A stretch of 64,000 nt of DNA. It comes from Gonapodya prolifera JEL478 (Eukaryota; Monoblepharomycota; Monoblepharidomycetes; Monoblepharidales; Gonapodyaceae). Both the position numbers and the translations under genes were made by a program. Within the stretch, counting starts at the first letter, position 1. The number at the start of each line of letters is the position of its first letter. The stretch covers positions 17,602-81,601 of the forward strand of contig KQ965844.1 in the NCBI GenBank assembly GCA_001574975.1. The letters run 5' to 3'. Below are positions 42,186 through 53,727 of the stretch, piece by piece. The notes under the pieces were generated by a model that had not been told where the DNA came from, ran no database searches, and was given only the letters and a program-made list of their open reading frames with translations.

Positions 42186-45120
42186 TCGAAACGTTTATTC
42201 ACTGCGAGCCATGCTGCATTTGCACAGCACTTATCGGTGAGTACAAAAACTGGGACGAATTTGCGAGCATTTGAAGAACACACCATCAATCAATCGGTCG
42301 TGACAAAACGATTTCGGACCCAATCATTCTGGTGATCCCCCAGTGCTATCTCATTCTTGTATGCTCCAGGTCGACGCATGAGGCAAACGTTCTGCAACCG
42401 GATCTGTCAGATGATTTACATGTCGGTATGGACTTCAAACTTCCAAATGACGTCAGGCGCGAGACATTTGGTGTGGAGGCATACCGGTGGGCAGAAATAA
42501 AGTTATCAGTCACAATGACATGTTGGGTATAGCTCACATGGATTTGTTAAAATATACCCTGTTAAGCAAAGGCAGGTCAATATGAGCAGTCACTTGGTCT
42601 CACAAACAACCTCTCCAGAGCTTCACAGATGTCCGTTGTGTGCTGTCAAGCTTCCCACACATGTAAAGGCGGAAAATCTAGGCTGCATCGCACCGTGCGC
42701 AACTGGCGCCGAAAGTATCAGTTGGGTCAGAAGAATGCCAAAATCTCCTGCGACAAGGAGCCTTTGTACATAAGAATTTCCAGTTCAAGGAGGTGACTTT
42801 CTCTGGAGTTCCTTTGTTTAGAGGGGCAACAGTTGTAATTGGCCCCGGTAAGAATGATTTGAGTGAATCATTGCCACGATCACACACTGACAAATGACGT
42901 CCATCAAAATAATAGGCAGGAAGACCACGAAAGGCACCATCAATCTATCACCACTTGATTGCCATTGGGTCTGACGTAAGAAGTTCCTATCAATTCTTCA
43001 AAAGTTCACTCCTGCTTAGTACGCCGGCTTACACCGGCCGCCGAGGCAATGGCGAACGACAAAAAAGGCGCTACAATTGGTAGAGCCACTACCAACACAA
43101 CAGATTGACACACATCGTGGAACGCTGGTGGGCGCGAACCCAACCTTAACGAAAATGGAGTTCGATGTAACGCTTCGACTTTTTTTTGGTGGATACCAAA
43201 GAGCAAACTAACCTGAACGCACAGGGTTTATTCATTTCGAGCTATGCCATTTTTAGCTAACATCATATGTTCAGTGAATTCAAAAACTGGGACGAATTGC
43301 GAGCATTCGAAGCACGCGCCATCCATCAATTAGTGGTGACGAACAAATTTGAACGCATTCACTCTGGCGAACTCCCTGCACCATCTCGCAGTCCTGCAAC
43401 AAAACGCACAATCAGGTTTGCCCGAAGTTATGACTAAGTCTTCACGAACAGACTTTTGCACAGTTCCACAGTTGCCTTGTGTGCCGTCAAGGCTCCCAAA
43501 TATATACAAAGAGCAGTACTGAAGGTCACTGGATTATGATACACGCGACTGTTGATGAAGTATCAATTGTGAGAAGAATGCCAAAACAAATATTGCGGCA
43601 TGGAGCCTTTATATATAAGAATGCAAACAAAATGTCATGCGGCCGATCTCATGTCCAGGTTTGCTCGTCGTTGTGGACTTCCAACTTCCAAATGACGTCA
43701 GTGAGTCATTGACTTCCACAGTTATCTGTTATGTGCCATCAAGGCTCCGACATATGCAAAGAGCACAACCAATTTCCTCTGCATTGCACGGAACACGACT
43801 GAACCTGACATTATCAGCTGGGCAAAGAATGCCAAAATCTCTCGATACAATGGTTTGTTCACACATGAGAACTTCTAGCTTAAGGCGGTGTCACATGTTC
43901 TTTGTGTTGATAGTTGACAGCAGCAATAAGCAGTCAAAACAACGACGAAGATTTAAATAAATCATTACCGCGATCAGTACACAGGCCGCGGAGACAACGA
44001 ACATCCAACAAAAAGCTCGTGACGATGCCAAGAAACATTTATTCTCAAAGGTGGTGCTAGCCCGGCAAAGGAGCGCATGTGTTGGCAATCGCGATCCAGG
44101 GAGCTCCCAGAACCAGCAGCTGTGGTTTGTTATCACAGCACTTGTCGGCGCATACAAAACCTGGGACGCTTTGGGGGCTTTGGAAGAGCACCCCGTCCAC
44201 CAAGCAGTTCACAGGTCTGACAAGCGATTTCGGCCACATTCACTCTGGTGAGCACCCTGCGTTATCTCATGCTGGTACATTCCAGCGCCCATAAACCAAA
44301 TGCCCTGCGGTTGCAATAATCACGCGATTTAACCAATCACCGTGTCATGTTGGCTGCAGTTCGAATTGATTTCTACTTATAGGCCCCGTTTGGAGAAGTC
44401 ATTTTTGTAAGAAAATTAACTGACAAAATGTAAGAGGAGTGGCATGGTCATGGCATGTAAAGCACTCAAATGGCGCAATATCAGTTCCGCTCCCCCTCAC
44501 ACGGTAAGTATCAGTGAGGCCTTTGGCAATGAACGCAAAATTCTCTTGCTAGACGAACATTTCGCATTCTTAGATAATAGGATTCCCAACAAAAGGTGGT
44601 CTTGTGTGTTCTTTTGTGTTGAGGAATGACCCTGAATAATGCCCACGATTTGAAACGATCATTACCACAGACTGTTCGCCGAGACAATGTCATCCGACAA
44701 AAAAGCGCAAGACGCATACTAGGGACACCATCAAGAATCTCCCACCAACAATGGCACCGGGATGACGAATAATTTCGAGATGCGATTCGTCATTCGAACC
44801 AATCATAACCACTATCTGACTGACTACCGAGACAATGGAATTCAACAATACTACAAGAAAGCCACTGAACACGGCAGCAAGCTTTCGATGCCGGCGCGAA
44901 GAAGCGCAGGATTTGTGTGCTCTTTTGGTCTCCATTCAAGGAACTCAGACCTGACGTAAGAATTACTTATCAATTGTTCAGATGGAGACCTCTGCATAGC
45001 TCGACCCAAGTAGTGTCCAATAGGTGCTGGTACGGTTCTTATTCTGAAAGTTGCAGTCGCCTCCACCCATACTGTATGGATCAGTTTGGCAATTATGTAT
45101 GCAAAATATCATGATACATT
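42186..45120 (+). repeat. Degenerate tandem array of ~0.8-1 kb units
   Basis: Related stretches start near 42190, 43220 and 44040: GTTTATTC...GCATTTG, then ACAAAAACTGGGACGAATT / TCAAAAACTGGGACGAATTG / ACAAAACCTGGGACGC, then CATTC(T)GGTGA.C.CCTGC. Each unit also has GAAGAATGCCAAAA-type text (42730, 43575, 43825). A third element recurs near 43032, 43990 and 44685 (GCCGAGACAATG.C.TCCGACAAAAAA and variants) and resembles the first codons of the WKF gene at 45228 (GACGAGACAACGACGTCCAA). The units are diverged and no frame stays open, though short frames read GAYKTWDALGALEEHPVHQ and GEFKNWDELRAFEARAIHQ in parallel. They look like repeated copies of an ancestral gene plus the 5' end of the next gene. 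Confidence 0.6.
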
Positions 45121-45227
45121 GGGTCTTCGCCTGACCTCTTCCCAAAGAGAGCTCTTGTGTTGAGGGCGTTTAGTAAATGGTTTCGTCGATGTTGCCTTCC
45201 GATATTTGAATCTGTGTTATCACGATC

Positions 45228-46423
45228 ATGCCAACCGACGAGACAACGACGTCCAACAAAAAGCGCAAGTCAACTACGAAAGATGCCGCCAAACCGTCCC
45301 CGACCGACGATGGCTCTGTGAAGAAGAAGCGCAGGACAGCAAAGGAAGGAGAAGGAGAAACGGAATCTGAGATTAACCGACGCGGGGATGATTCAAAAGT
45401 TGTTTCCGGTGGAAAACAGAGCAAAAGGAAGGACGATGGTGATGGGGGAGTGGAGGATGGTAGTGCAAAGGGTGCGGGGAAGAAGGTGAAGAAATCAAAA
45501 CGGGAGGAGAACGCGCAATCGGACTCCATCGCCACCCAAAGGGAGGATGGAGAGGCGGAAAATTTGAAATCCTCAAAGAAGATTTTGAAGTCTCTCCGAA
45601 AAGGGCCAAGCGCGCACGAAACGGCGGACGATAAGCCTTCGGAAGAAATGTCCATCAAGAAAAGCGAGAAGGCCAGTCGCAAACAACGCGGCGGCGATAG
45701 CGAAGAAACGGATGAGGAGGTGACACCTGCGGATGACGGGAAGGAGGATGGTGGGGAGGGAAAAACGAAGCGATCCAAGAAGGGGAACAAGGAAAAGAAG
45801 GACGAAGGAAACGACCAAGAAGCAGACCCCACTGAAAAGACCGATGATGTGGCGGGTGGTTTGGAGGAAGCAGAATCTGGGACGAAGGAAAAGAAGAAAA
45901 AGAGTAAGAAGGAGCCTTTGAAAAACCAATCTAAAGGTGAGAGAAATCATTCCTGTGCTCTCTACTCCTGTTTTAAACTATAGGATGCCACTGCAGCCTT
46001 TGAGGAATACACAGACTCAGTGTCAACTCCGGCTGCCACGTCGGAGCTCAACCCGCAACGGGATCTTGCCTCCGCTTACCTCCACACCTTCGTCCACGAC
46101 CGCCCCCATTGGCGATTTGCCAAAGCCCGTCAGATATGGATCTTGAAACACATGTGGGACTCTGAGCAGGTGAAGTGACAGTGTGCTTCCCGTGACGTCA
46201 CCCACACTGAAAGCCTGTTTGGGCGCCGCAGGTCCCCGACAGTGACTTCGAGCTTGTGTGTAGCTACGTGAAGGATATGAAAGGCGCGGCGAGGGACCGG
46301 ATGGTGGAGCAGGCGGAGAAACTGGTGGACGGGGGGAGCATAGATGCTGATGCCGACGAGGGGGAAGTTGTCGACGCCAAGAAGTGTGAGAGGGCGACGA
46401 AGTTATTGAAAGTGCTCAAGTGA
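45228..46423 (+). CDS. WKF-domain protein (C7orf50-like, probably nucleolar)
   Basis: Exons 45228-45936, 45997-46169 and 46232-46423; TGA stop at 46421. The first 236 residues are Lys/Glu/Asp-rich and disordered (NKKRKS, KKKRRTAKEGEGE, GTKEKKKKSKKE), with many nuclear-localisation-like runs. The C-terminus is the conserved part: ASAYLHTFVHDRPHWRFAKA, RQIWILKHMWDSEQVPDSDF, YVKDMKGAARDRMVEQAEK, which is the WKF domain of human C7orf50 and its fungal homologues, linked to ribosome biogenesis. The acceptor at 45995 (CACTGCAG) rather than 45983 keeps the frame. Its first codons seem to be repeated in the degenerate array just upstream. Confidence 0.82.
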
Positions 46424-46700
46424 AGCGATAGTTATGTGTTTTGTGGGAGCGATACTTTTGTGTCTTGGAGGGTGGCCTTTGACCAGACGTTCTTGGTGCC
46501 TCGAAACCATCACGAACCCCGAAAAGATGACACGGTCTTCGCAACCAATATCGCATTACCTCCAAACCGATCACGTACCCTACCCTTCTTCAAGCTTTAA
46601 GTGAGTGTTGCTCTTCGATCCCTTCCTCGAGATGGACGTAGCACTGTTGTGACATCCTGATGCCTTTCCACCTGCCTGATCGCTATTGTGACCCAGCACG

Positions 46701-48871
46701 ATGAACTCCTCTTTCCCAACGTACCCTCCAGCGACTTTCAACGTGGTCCCTGGAAGGTTCCAACATTCACCCCGACACGAGCGTTACGCAATACAGTAGT
46801 CGAGCATTGAGCTATCAGCGGAACGACGACGGATTACTCCAAGGCGTCGCGAATGGTGCTCCTGCACCGAGTCACTTATCACTCCTCGACAACGGTCCTC
46901 CCCACACCGCAGCAGCACTTCCCTCAGTGTCGGACTCGTTCTTAAACCACCCAACGCCTTGTTTTGACCGGAACTCTTCAGAAAGTAGCCAGCTCTTGTC
47001 CCGCTCGCTTCTTGGGCAGGAAGGTGGAAGTTCCCTGGACACCGCACGCTTATCAGCCATTGAACAGCAAGCACCACCTTTGGCACCAGACCGACGCTAT
47101 CTGGTTAGCCTTCCGCTCCAGAGCCCGGAGAACGGGACCGGCAATGCTTCGTGCTCACCTGAGAGTTTCGCTCAACGATTCCAGAATTGGTACTGCCAAC
47201 GTCAGAGTCTCGCTGGCGGCGCACCTCGGTTCTCTAGATCCAATGGAGAGTTTGAACCGCGACTTCCGGAGGGCAGGAGATCAATCCATGTCGGAAATTT
47301 TCGAGGGACGTTCTGCTCGGCTTCTGATCTCCAGCTCCGTGCATAAACATCACCGTCTCTTAGCTGTTGAATAGCGCCTCTCTCCACGGAGACTCTCTTG
47401 ACTATCCCAACTTCACAACACCACCGCGAAAGCCAAACGCCTTGCCCAGTCCATTATCGCCCGGGACCTTGCCCCGAAGTACTCCCCCATCCCAATTCTT
47501 CCCGAGACAGTACCATCTGAACCCCTGCGACAGTGTGCTCCTCCACTCCCGCCTCGGACAAAACTCGTGTCGTATCCAACCGCCGTCTACCTCTCGTACA
47601 TTCCTCCAGTGTTTGGTGACGGCCAGGTGCTGGGTGGAGGTGTTGACTCTGGCGCAGTGGAGCAGCCCTCGTCGGCGAAAGGGGATTCGAACCAGATTGA
47701 TTGGTGGGTCCGAAGCCGTTACGACCTCACGACTCTACCTCCATGACCCTTACTCCCTCTTCAGCAGGCTCGACGACCTTCTCCGCATATTCGACACCGA
47801 CGCAACCGCCAGTACACTCGCTCAAGCAGCACGACCTCCTCCTCCTCCTCCGCAATCTCAGCCCCATAAATCTCGCCCCCACGAACAACCACAAGAGCAG
47901 AAGACGAAAATAGTACAGGATTCGTCCCCAACGGCGGGACCGGGACTGGTAGCAGGCCCCATGTGTTGCCTGATTTGCACCCACGGTGTCGGGAATGTGG
48001 GAAGACGTTCGGGAGGCGTGCGGAGCTTAATAGACATATGAAAGTGAGCAGAGTTGTTGTGTGTTGTTTTCGCTGCGCTGTGAGAAGCTGATCGTCGACC
48101 GAACTGTAAAATCAGATCCATACAAACGACAGGCCTTACATGTGCCAAGCTGCGGTGGCGTGAGTAGGAAGCTTGCAGTCGTTTTGAGTGTTAATGTCAC
48201 TCACGTATTCCGATTGAAGGGATCACGTCAATGGCGGGGTGCGAGAGTATGGTAAAAGGTGGGTCGCACTTGGCGATTGTCATTTTTACTTTATGTAACT
48301 GACATTCGGAATCGCTGACGTTTTCTCGAATCAGATTCATTCAGGTGAGACACAGGTGCAGCTGATTTCTAAAACTCCGGATCAAAGTTCACGCTACACC
48401 ATTCCGCTCCAACACAGCGGAACGCGTGGTTGATCAAAGAACACATTCTGGAGTGTGAGTATCCCAAAATCACTTTTCTACGCGACCGATGTGTTTTAAT
48501 GAGGCGTTTCTGCTCCCTTACGCAGCAAACCGTTCCGCTGCGATTTTCGTCAACGGGGATTTGTTGATCCGTCTGCGGTAAGTCAAACATTCACGTGTCT
48601 GGTGGGTGTTGCATGCGCTGACTTATTGCTGGACGATAGTGTGCACGTCACAAACGCACGCATACGGAAGAGAAGCCGATCGAGTGTCCAGAGTGTGGCG
48701 AACGTGAGTGTGCGGTGGGGCTTTTTTGAATCATGAGATTTGAGTTTGGACGTGTGCGCTCCTGCGACGATGGACACAGGCTTTTCCAGACGGACGTCGC
48801 TCCGGTTTCATCAGGATACACACGCGGATGCGCATGTGCTGCTGGACGATCAGTCGGTGATGTCGTGGTAA
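46701..48871 (+). CDS. C2H2 zinc finger protein with degenerate inner fingers
   Basis: The C-terminal exons are clear: finger 1 CRECGKTFGRRAELNRHMK (to 48043) continues in exon 48115-48159 with IHTNDRPYMC; last finger CPECGERFSRRTSLRFHQDT is split between exon 48640-48703 and 48780-48871 (stop TAA at 48869). Both fit C-x2-C-x12-H-x3-H. Between them exons near 48210-48600 read FRLKGSRQW, IHSGETQ, RTHSG and KPFRCDFRQRGF, recognisable as fingers and linkers that have lost Cys or His. The N-terminal 400 residues are Ser/Pro-rich with no domain, in at least two frames, so introns there (46700-47950) are not resolved; ATG at about 46701 (MNSSFPTYPPATF) is only a proposal. Likely a DNA-binding regulator. 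Confidence 0.6.
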
Positions 48872-49739
48872 GTTGAACTCGCAAGGGCCAAAGATAGTGA
48901 GAGGAACAGGGCGATACGCGGTCAGCGAGGAGTACGATTTTGAAGTGTAGTTTTGAAGCTTTGCGAACGACGTGTAAAATCCTTTGAAAAGGCTATTTTG
49001 GGTCAATGACGTGACGAATGAACGATGGGCCGTCCTTGCATGCAGCAGTCCCGAAGGACGGTATTTCGAAATCTCGCATTTGCACCTCGATCGGAATGTA
49101 CGTGGTGGAGAGGAGCATTCATGGAGTCGGAGGGTCGGTCGGAGTGCAGCAAAGACTGCTGTGCCTAATTTGCCGTCCGAAAAGTGCGAATGACGAAGGC
49201 ACATATGTAGAGTAAAGTTCCATGAGAGAAGAATAGCTGAAAACGAGAATTCGATTAGAGTAATAGTCAACGAATGACAGCACTGGGACCAGGCAAACCG
49301 GGAAACGACGCGGTCCTCTTGGCCGACCAAACCCACACCATTTCACACATTATCCGTCTCTATTTTTGAATAATAAACCGATATGCGTGGACCCCTGGGG
49401 CCCAATCGAAAATCCGCAGGGTTCAACTTTCGTTTTTCCTGTCGGCGGACGTGGCACAAAGATTTTCTTTCCTTCCCTGAATAAACGCATCGCAGCGCGG
49501 ATCGATTCCACCCCACCGCGGCCCAATCCATCCCTCTGTTTCCATCTCTTCCAACCGCTTCCCTCCGTGCCGTTCTCCCGTCTCCGCCAATGAGCTCCAG
49601 CATTGCTCGCACCATTTTGGGGAACCCGCTCCGCCACTTGTGGCAGAGTCCTGCCCTAAAACCCAGCCCGTTTTCTCCTTCTCTTTCCATCCGTCCCCTA
49701 TCTTTCTCTCATCACCCCCTCGCTCAAGCTCCAACTGAT
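48872..49739. other. Intergenic, promoter side of RRM gene
   Basis: No gene recognised. The last 200 bases before 49740 are C/T-rich (for example TCTTTCCATCCGTCCCC), as in strongly expressed fungal promoters and leaders. Confidence 0.5.
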
Positions 49740-50806
49740 ATGGGTACCAAGGTCTTTGTCGGAAACCTCTGTGAGTACATTCTCTCGCGTCCCTCGCGGC
49801 ATATGCCGTCCTCCCGTGGCGACAGACTGCTTTCTTGGCGAGGGGGAGACCCATCAAAGGGGACGAGGTCGATGGAAGGGTGGTTGTGATGGGTGATAAC
49901 CGAGTGTCGAAGTGGTGTCTCCCTGGATGCTCTGCCGCGTTGTCATTGTCTCCCTCCCCCTTGATTTATTGCGACACGTGCTGACCATGCTTCTTCCTCC
50001 ATCACTCTCTGATTACTCGTACTATTGTCCAATCGACTCGTGCTCTTCTCTCGATTTCCAGCGTGGTCCACCACCGATGACTCGCTCCGCGACAAATTCG
50101 CCGAGTTCGGCAATGTCGAGGAGGCTTACGTGCGTATCCTCTTCTCTTCAGCGTTTTCTTCCATTTGCGTACCAACCGTATTGTCCTCTCCCCATCCCCC
50201 CTTCCTTGGTTTCTCGTAACCAACGTCTCCTTGCACCGACTCACCACAGGTCATGAAAGAGCGCGAGACCGGCCGCTCCCGCGGATTCGGATTCGTTACT
50301 TTCTCCAACAACGACGAGGCCACCGCTGCCATTGACGGTGCCAACGAGAAGGACCGTACGTACTCTTGCCCGTCTTCGTCCTCGCAAGAAAATCCTGATC
50401 CTAATCATGAACCGAATTCCTTCACATCACAGTCGACGGACGCAACATCCGCGTCAACCTCGCCAACGAGCGCCCTGCTGGTGGATCCGGTGGAGGTGGT
50501 GGCGGCTTCCGCGGAGGCCGCGGGTAAGTCTCGCACTTTCCCTCTTCTTCACCGGTATTCTCTTTCTCATATGTCCTTTTCCTTTTCAATCCTTCTAGTG
50601 GCTACGGAGGTGGCCGTGGAGGATACGGCGGCGGTGGTGGCTACAACAACGGTGGCGACTACGGCAACGGTGGTGGCTACGGAGGTGGCGGCTACGGAGG
50701 GTGAGTTCTTCTTGCTTTCCTTCCGCCACTTCGAAAACTGACGGCTCCTCTTCTTTCGCAATCCAGAAGCGGTGGCTACCGTGGCCGTGGCCGTGGCGGA
50801 TACTAA
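49740..50806 (+). CDS. Glycine-rich RRM RNA-binding protein
   Basis: Six exons: 49740-49770, 50062-50129, 50250-50355, 50433-50523, 50599-50700, 50767-50806, all joining in frame. One RRM with RNP2 KVFVGNL, DDSLRDKFAEFGNVEEAYVM and RNP1 RGFGFVTF, DGRNIRVNLANERP, then a tail of GGYGG, GGRGGYGGG and RGRGRGGY ending in TAA. Small proteins of this kind bind mRNA, may act as RNA chaperones in cold or other stress, and move between nucleus and cytoplasm. Compared with the minus-strand gene at 24332-25486 the RRM is similar in layout but the tail is Gly/Tyr-rich rather than Arg/Asp-rich. A pyrimidine-rich leader precedes it and a C/T-rich 3' region follows. Confidence 0.93.
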
Positions 50807-52243
50807 ACCATCTGCTCTCGGTTGACAAGGATTTTCTCTTCCCCCTCTTTGGTTTCTTTCCCCCTCCCTGTGTGTGTGTTGTCCTGAACTTTGAAAACTT
50901 CCCCCCGGCCTCGAAAATCTGTCGATTGAACTGCACGTCTGCGAAACACGGTTGCCCCTTTCACGTCTCTTCTGGTCTCGCGAGTCGCCCCCTGGACTCG
51001 ACTCTGGTCGCCCTGGTCTCTGGTGTCTGGTTGCCCCTCCCCGCCGGTGATTGTTTAGATTGGCGGAGATGTATGATGTAGCGTTGTGACTGCTGTACAT
51101 AGCGATAAATGGTCGAGTACCGTTTTGTTTCTTTGATTCTCGGTGTGTGCACTGTGCCGTTCCATCGAGTGAGGGGTGCAACCGAATTTTCAATCGCTGG
51201 TGCTTTCCGACCCACGGTACAGACCTGCACAGGGGCGGAAAGCCAAAAGCGATCACAGGAAGTGCCCTGCCATCGGGCATCATTATGCTTCTAGTTTGGT
51301 CTTTGGTGTGAGCGTGGCTTTAACTATTGAGGGCACTCGGGGTGCCTTCTATATGGCTAAGGTACACAAGGGCAGAAAGTAAAGCGATGCGGTGCTGTCG
51401 GGCGCAACCGCCCACCAGCCACAGTTGCGCAAGAGACAGGACGCTAAACACAATCAAAGGAAGAGCAACGACTTCAATTACCATTAAGGTTCTATAATCT
51501 TCAGGTCTTTTGTGCTGCTTGTTCTGGTGGCACCCTCAGCAATGTGCAAACCTAATTCAAGACGCGTTTGCTTCCCAACCCATAGTGCTATCTGCATGGG
51601 AGATAGTGATAACAGATAGTACCATGGCATTGAGTACTGACTACCACATATTGTCTCTTTAAGCAGCTCTTTGACCAGGGGAGCAGGGTTAGGTAGTCTG
51701 CAATGGCAGCCTCCACCATGATATCAACAGGAATATAGCCTTTTCAGAGAATCCATGTCTCCAAAGCCAAACCTGTTGAACAAACAAAATAGACATTGCA
51801 GTGACAACAATACAGTTACAGCACAACCTCTCATGAATAGGTTGTGAAATGATGACACATGCCAGGTGTCATGACTCATAACACAACATATCCTAGAAGT
51901 CTGCAGTTTCAACCATCAGCCAGCATTATGCAAAGACCTGCGCTACATATGAGGGGAGGACTTCAAATATTGGGGTCCTCATTCATGCAAAGGCACCCAA
52001 AGTGTAAAGTAATGACGTGTCACTTTGGTCGGTCCCTAACTATGCGTGAAAACTTATGCTCTTTGCTCTTTCAGCACACGAGTGATGAGAAACACCAATG
52101 CGCGCGTTGATTGTGTTTCGCAGGGAAATGACCACCGGGTGATTTTGAATTTTATCCGAGTTTCTCGGCCGCAGCAACCACCCTCCCCTGTCGACCTTTG
52201 GCAATCCGCCCGCCACGCAGCCACCATCCACGCCACACCCGCC
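50807..52243. other. Intergenic, no gene recognised
   Basis: Begins with the C/T-rich 3' untranslated part of the RRM gene. From 51100 to 52100 only short frames without motif are seen; there are no clear repeats. Confidence 0.5.
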
Positions 52244-53304
52244 ATGCTCCGCTACCGCGATCTCCTCCCCTCTCTCCTCCCCGCACTCTTCTGTCTCCTC
52301 CTCGCATTCGTCTCTCGCAATGTGCTCGCATATTCGTCGTTCACCGTGACGCTGGGACCACGCGACCGGGCGTGTTTCTACGAGCAGATGGAGAGAGACG
52401 ATAGAGTCGACATGTCCTTTCAGGTGGCCTCGGGTGGGGATGGTGTTGTGGACTACTGGGTGAGTTGTCCAGTTGCAGCAGCTCTCTTTGGACGCAACTA
52501 ACGCCGTTTTTCGACCGGATTTCTGTCGCTCCGCACGCCTCACTTTTTCGGACACCTCCGTCACCACCCACGCGACAGGTCCAAGCCCCCGACTCCCGCA
52601 TCATCTACACGGTCTTCCGCCAATCCACGACCACATTCGGCTTCAACGCCGACCAGGCCGGCCGCTTCACGTACTGCTTCTCCAACCAATTCTCCGGTGT
52701 CGACAAGGTCCTCACGTTCACAATCCAGAGCCGTGAAGAGCGCGAGAGTCTCGAGAAGAAGTTCCGCGTGGAGGCCGGGCAGAAGCTTGACGAGGAGGCG
52801 CAGAAGGTGGATGAGGAGATTAGGTCGCTGGCGAATAATTTGAGGGTCATTAGGGACGAGCAGGCGTACATGTCGGCGAGGGAGGCCACACACCGAAAAA
52901 GTGAGTGAGGTGAGGTCTGCGAGGTCTGGAGTGCGAAGCACGGAAGACCGAGCCCCGCAAGCGCAGCGAGCTCGAGGCCTAAGCGCCGCTAGGCGCTGAC
53001 CGAGGAGTCCGCCGGAGGCGAATGACCCCGCGAAGCGGAATGACCCCACGCGGAGTGACATTGTAGTCGACTTGTCGCTGGCGAGAGGCCCACGTGCCAC
53101 TCTCGACGTTCTCACACTCCATCCGCACTACCGTCACCGTCCCCTTCATTGCGATTACTTCCGTCGTCCTCCCGCAAAGCCGCCGAATCCACAAACGCCC
53201 GAGTGGTCATCTGGTCCCTCTCCGAAACGGCCCTCCTCATCGCCGTCTGCGCGTGGCAGGTCTGGTACCTCAAGAGCTTCTTTGAGGTCAAGAGGGTGGT
53301 TTGA
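52244..53304 (+). CDS. p24-beta family cargo receptor (Emp24/TMED2-type), copy A
   Basis: Exons 52244-52459, 52579-52900 and 53180-53304; stop TGA. Signal peptide (LLPALFCLLLAFVSRNVLAY), GOLD domain with the two disulphide Cys (DRACFYEQM and FTYCFSN), a coiled coil (EEAQKVDEEIRSLANNLRVI), then a membrane helix (LSETALLIAVCAWQVWYL) and the short cytosolic tail KSFFEVKRVV. The FF and the basic end bind COPII and COPI coats; the FFEVxRVV tail is that of p24-beta. Such proteins cycle between ER and Golgi and help pack GPI-anchored cargo. A very similar gene follows 424 bases downstream. Intron 2 is long (279 nt) and holds a GC-rich repeat also seen in the eS26 gene. Confidence 0.92.
52926..53050. 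repeat. GC-rich intronic repeat (p24 intron 2)
   Basis: Contains GTCTGGAGTGCGAAGCACGG, AAGACCGAGC and GAGGCCTAAGCGCCGC, which recur at 63515-63580 in intron 2 of the eS26 gene. It also has short inner palindromes (AGCGCCGCTAGGCGCT). Likely a small dispersed element or its fragment. Confidence 0.75.
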
Positions 53305-53727
53305 ATTCTCGGGGGCGTTTCTGGAGGGATTTACGCCAAGGTCGATTTTGGACGTTTCGTTGGGCACGCGGTGCTCCGCTTCTGGATGACATTGTAGCGT
53401 GTATAGGACGCCATTCGATATTTCTTTTAAGAATTGTAGATTGGATATTCACTCACCGTTTCACAGCGATTTAAAACATGTCGACTGTTTTCAAACGGAT
53501 GCGAGTAAAAAGGAAAGAGAAGGAGAGAGTAGCAAAGAGAGTTTGCGAGCTTGGACGACTTCGCTTTTCGCTACAAAGCCTATTTCATCTCCCGTTTACC
53601 TGTGTTACCTTGCCATTTTACATGAAGATCGCCGTGCCAGCACACCACCAACCCCACACCTTCCGCACACCTTCCCGCGCAAACCAACACCGACCCTTCC
53701 ACCCATCTCCCGTCCACGATTCCACCC
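53305..53727. other. Intergenic between the two p24 genes
   Basis: Holds the 3' end of copy A and the C-rich promoter/leader of copy B (CCACCC/CCGCAC words from 53630 on). No other gene is seen. Confidence 0.5.

Noticed and set aside
45170-45832. Minus-strand Phe/Ser-rich ORF of 220 codons
   Set aside because: Antisense shadow of the Lys/Glu-rich N-terminus of the WKF gene, which has good exons and a conserved domain.
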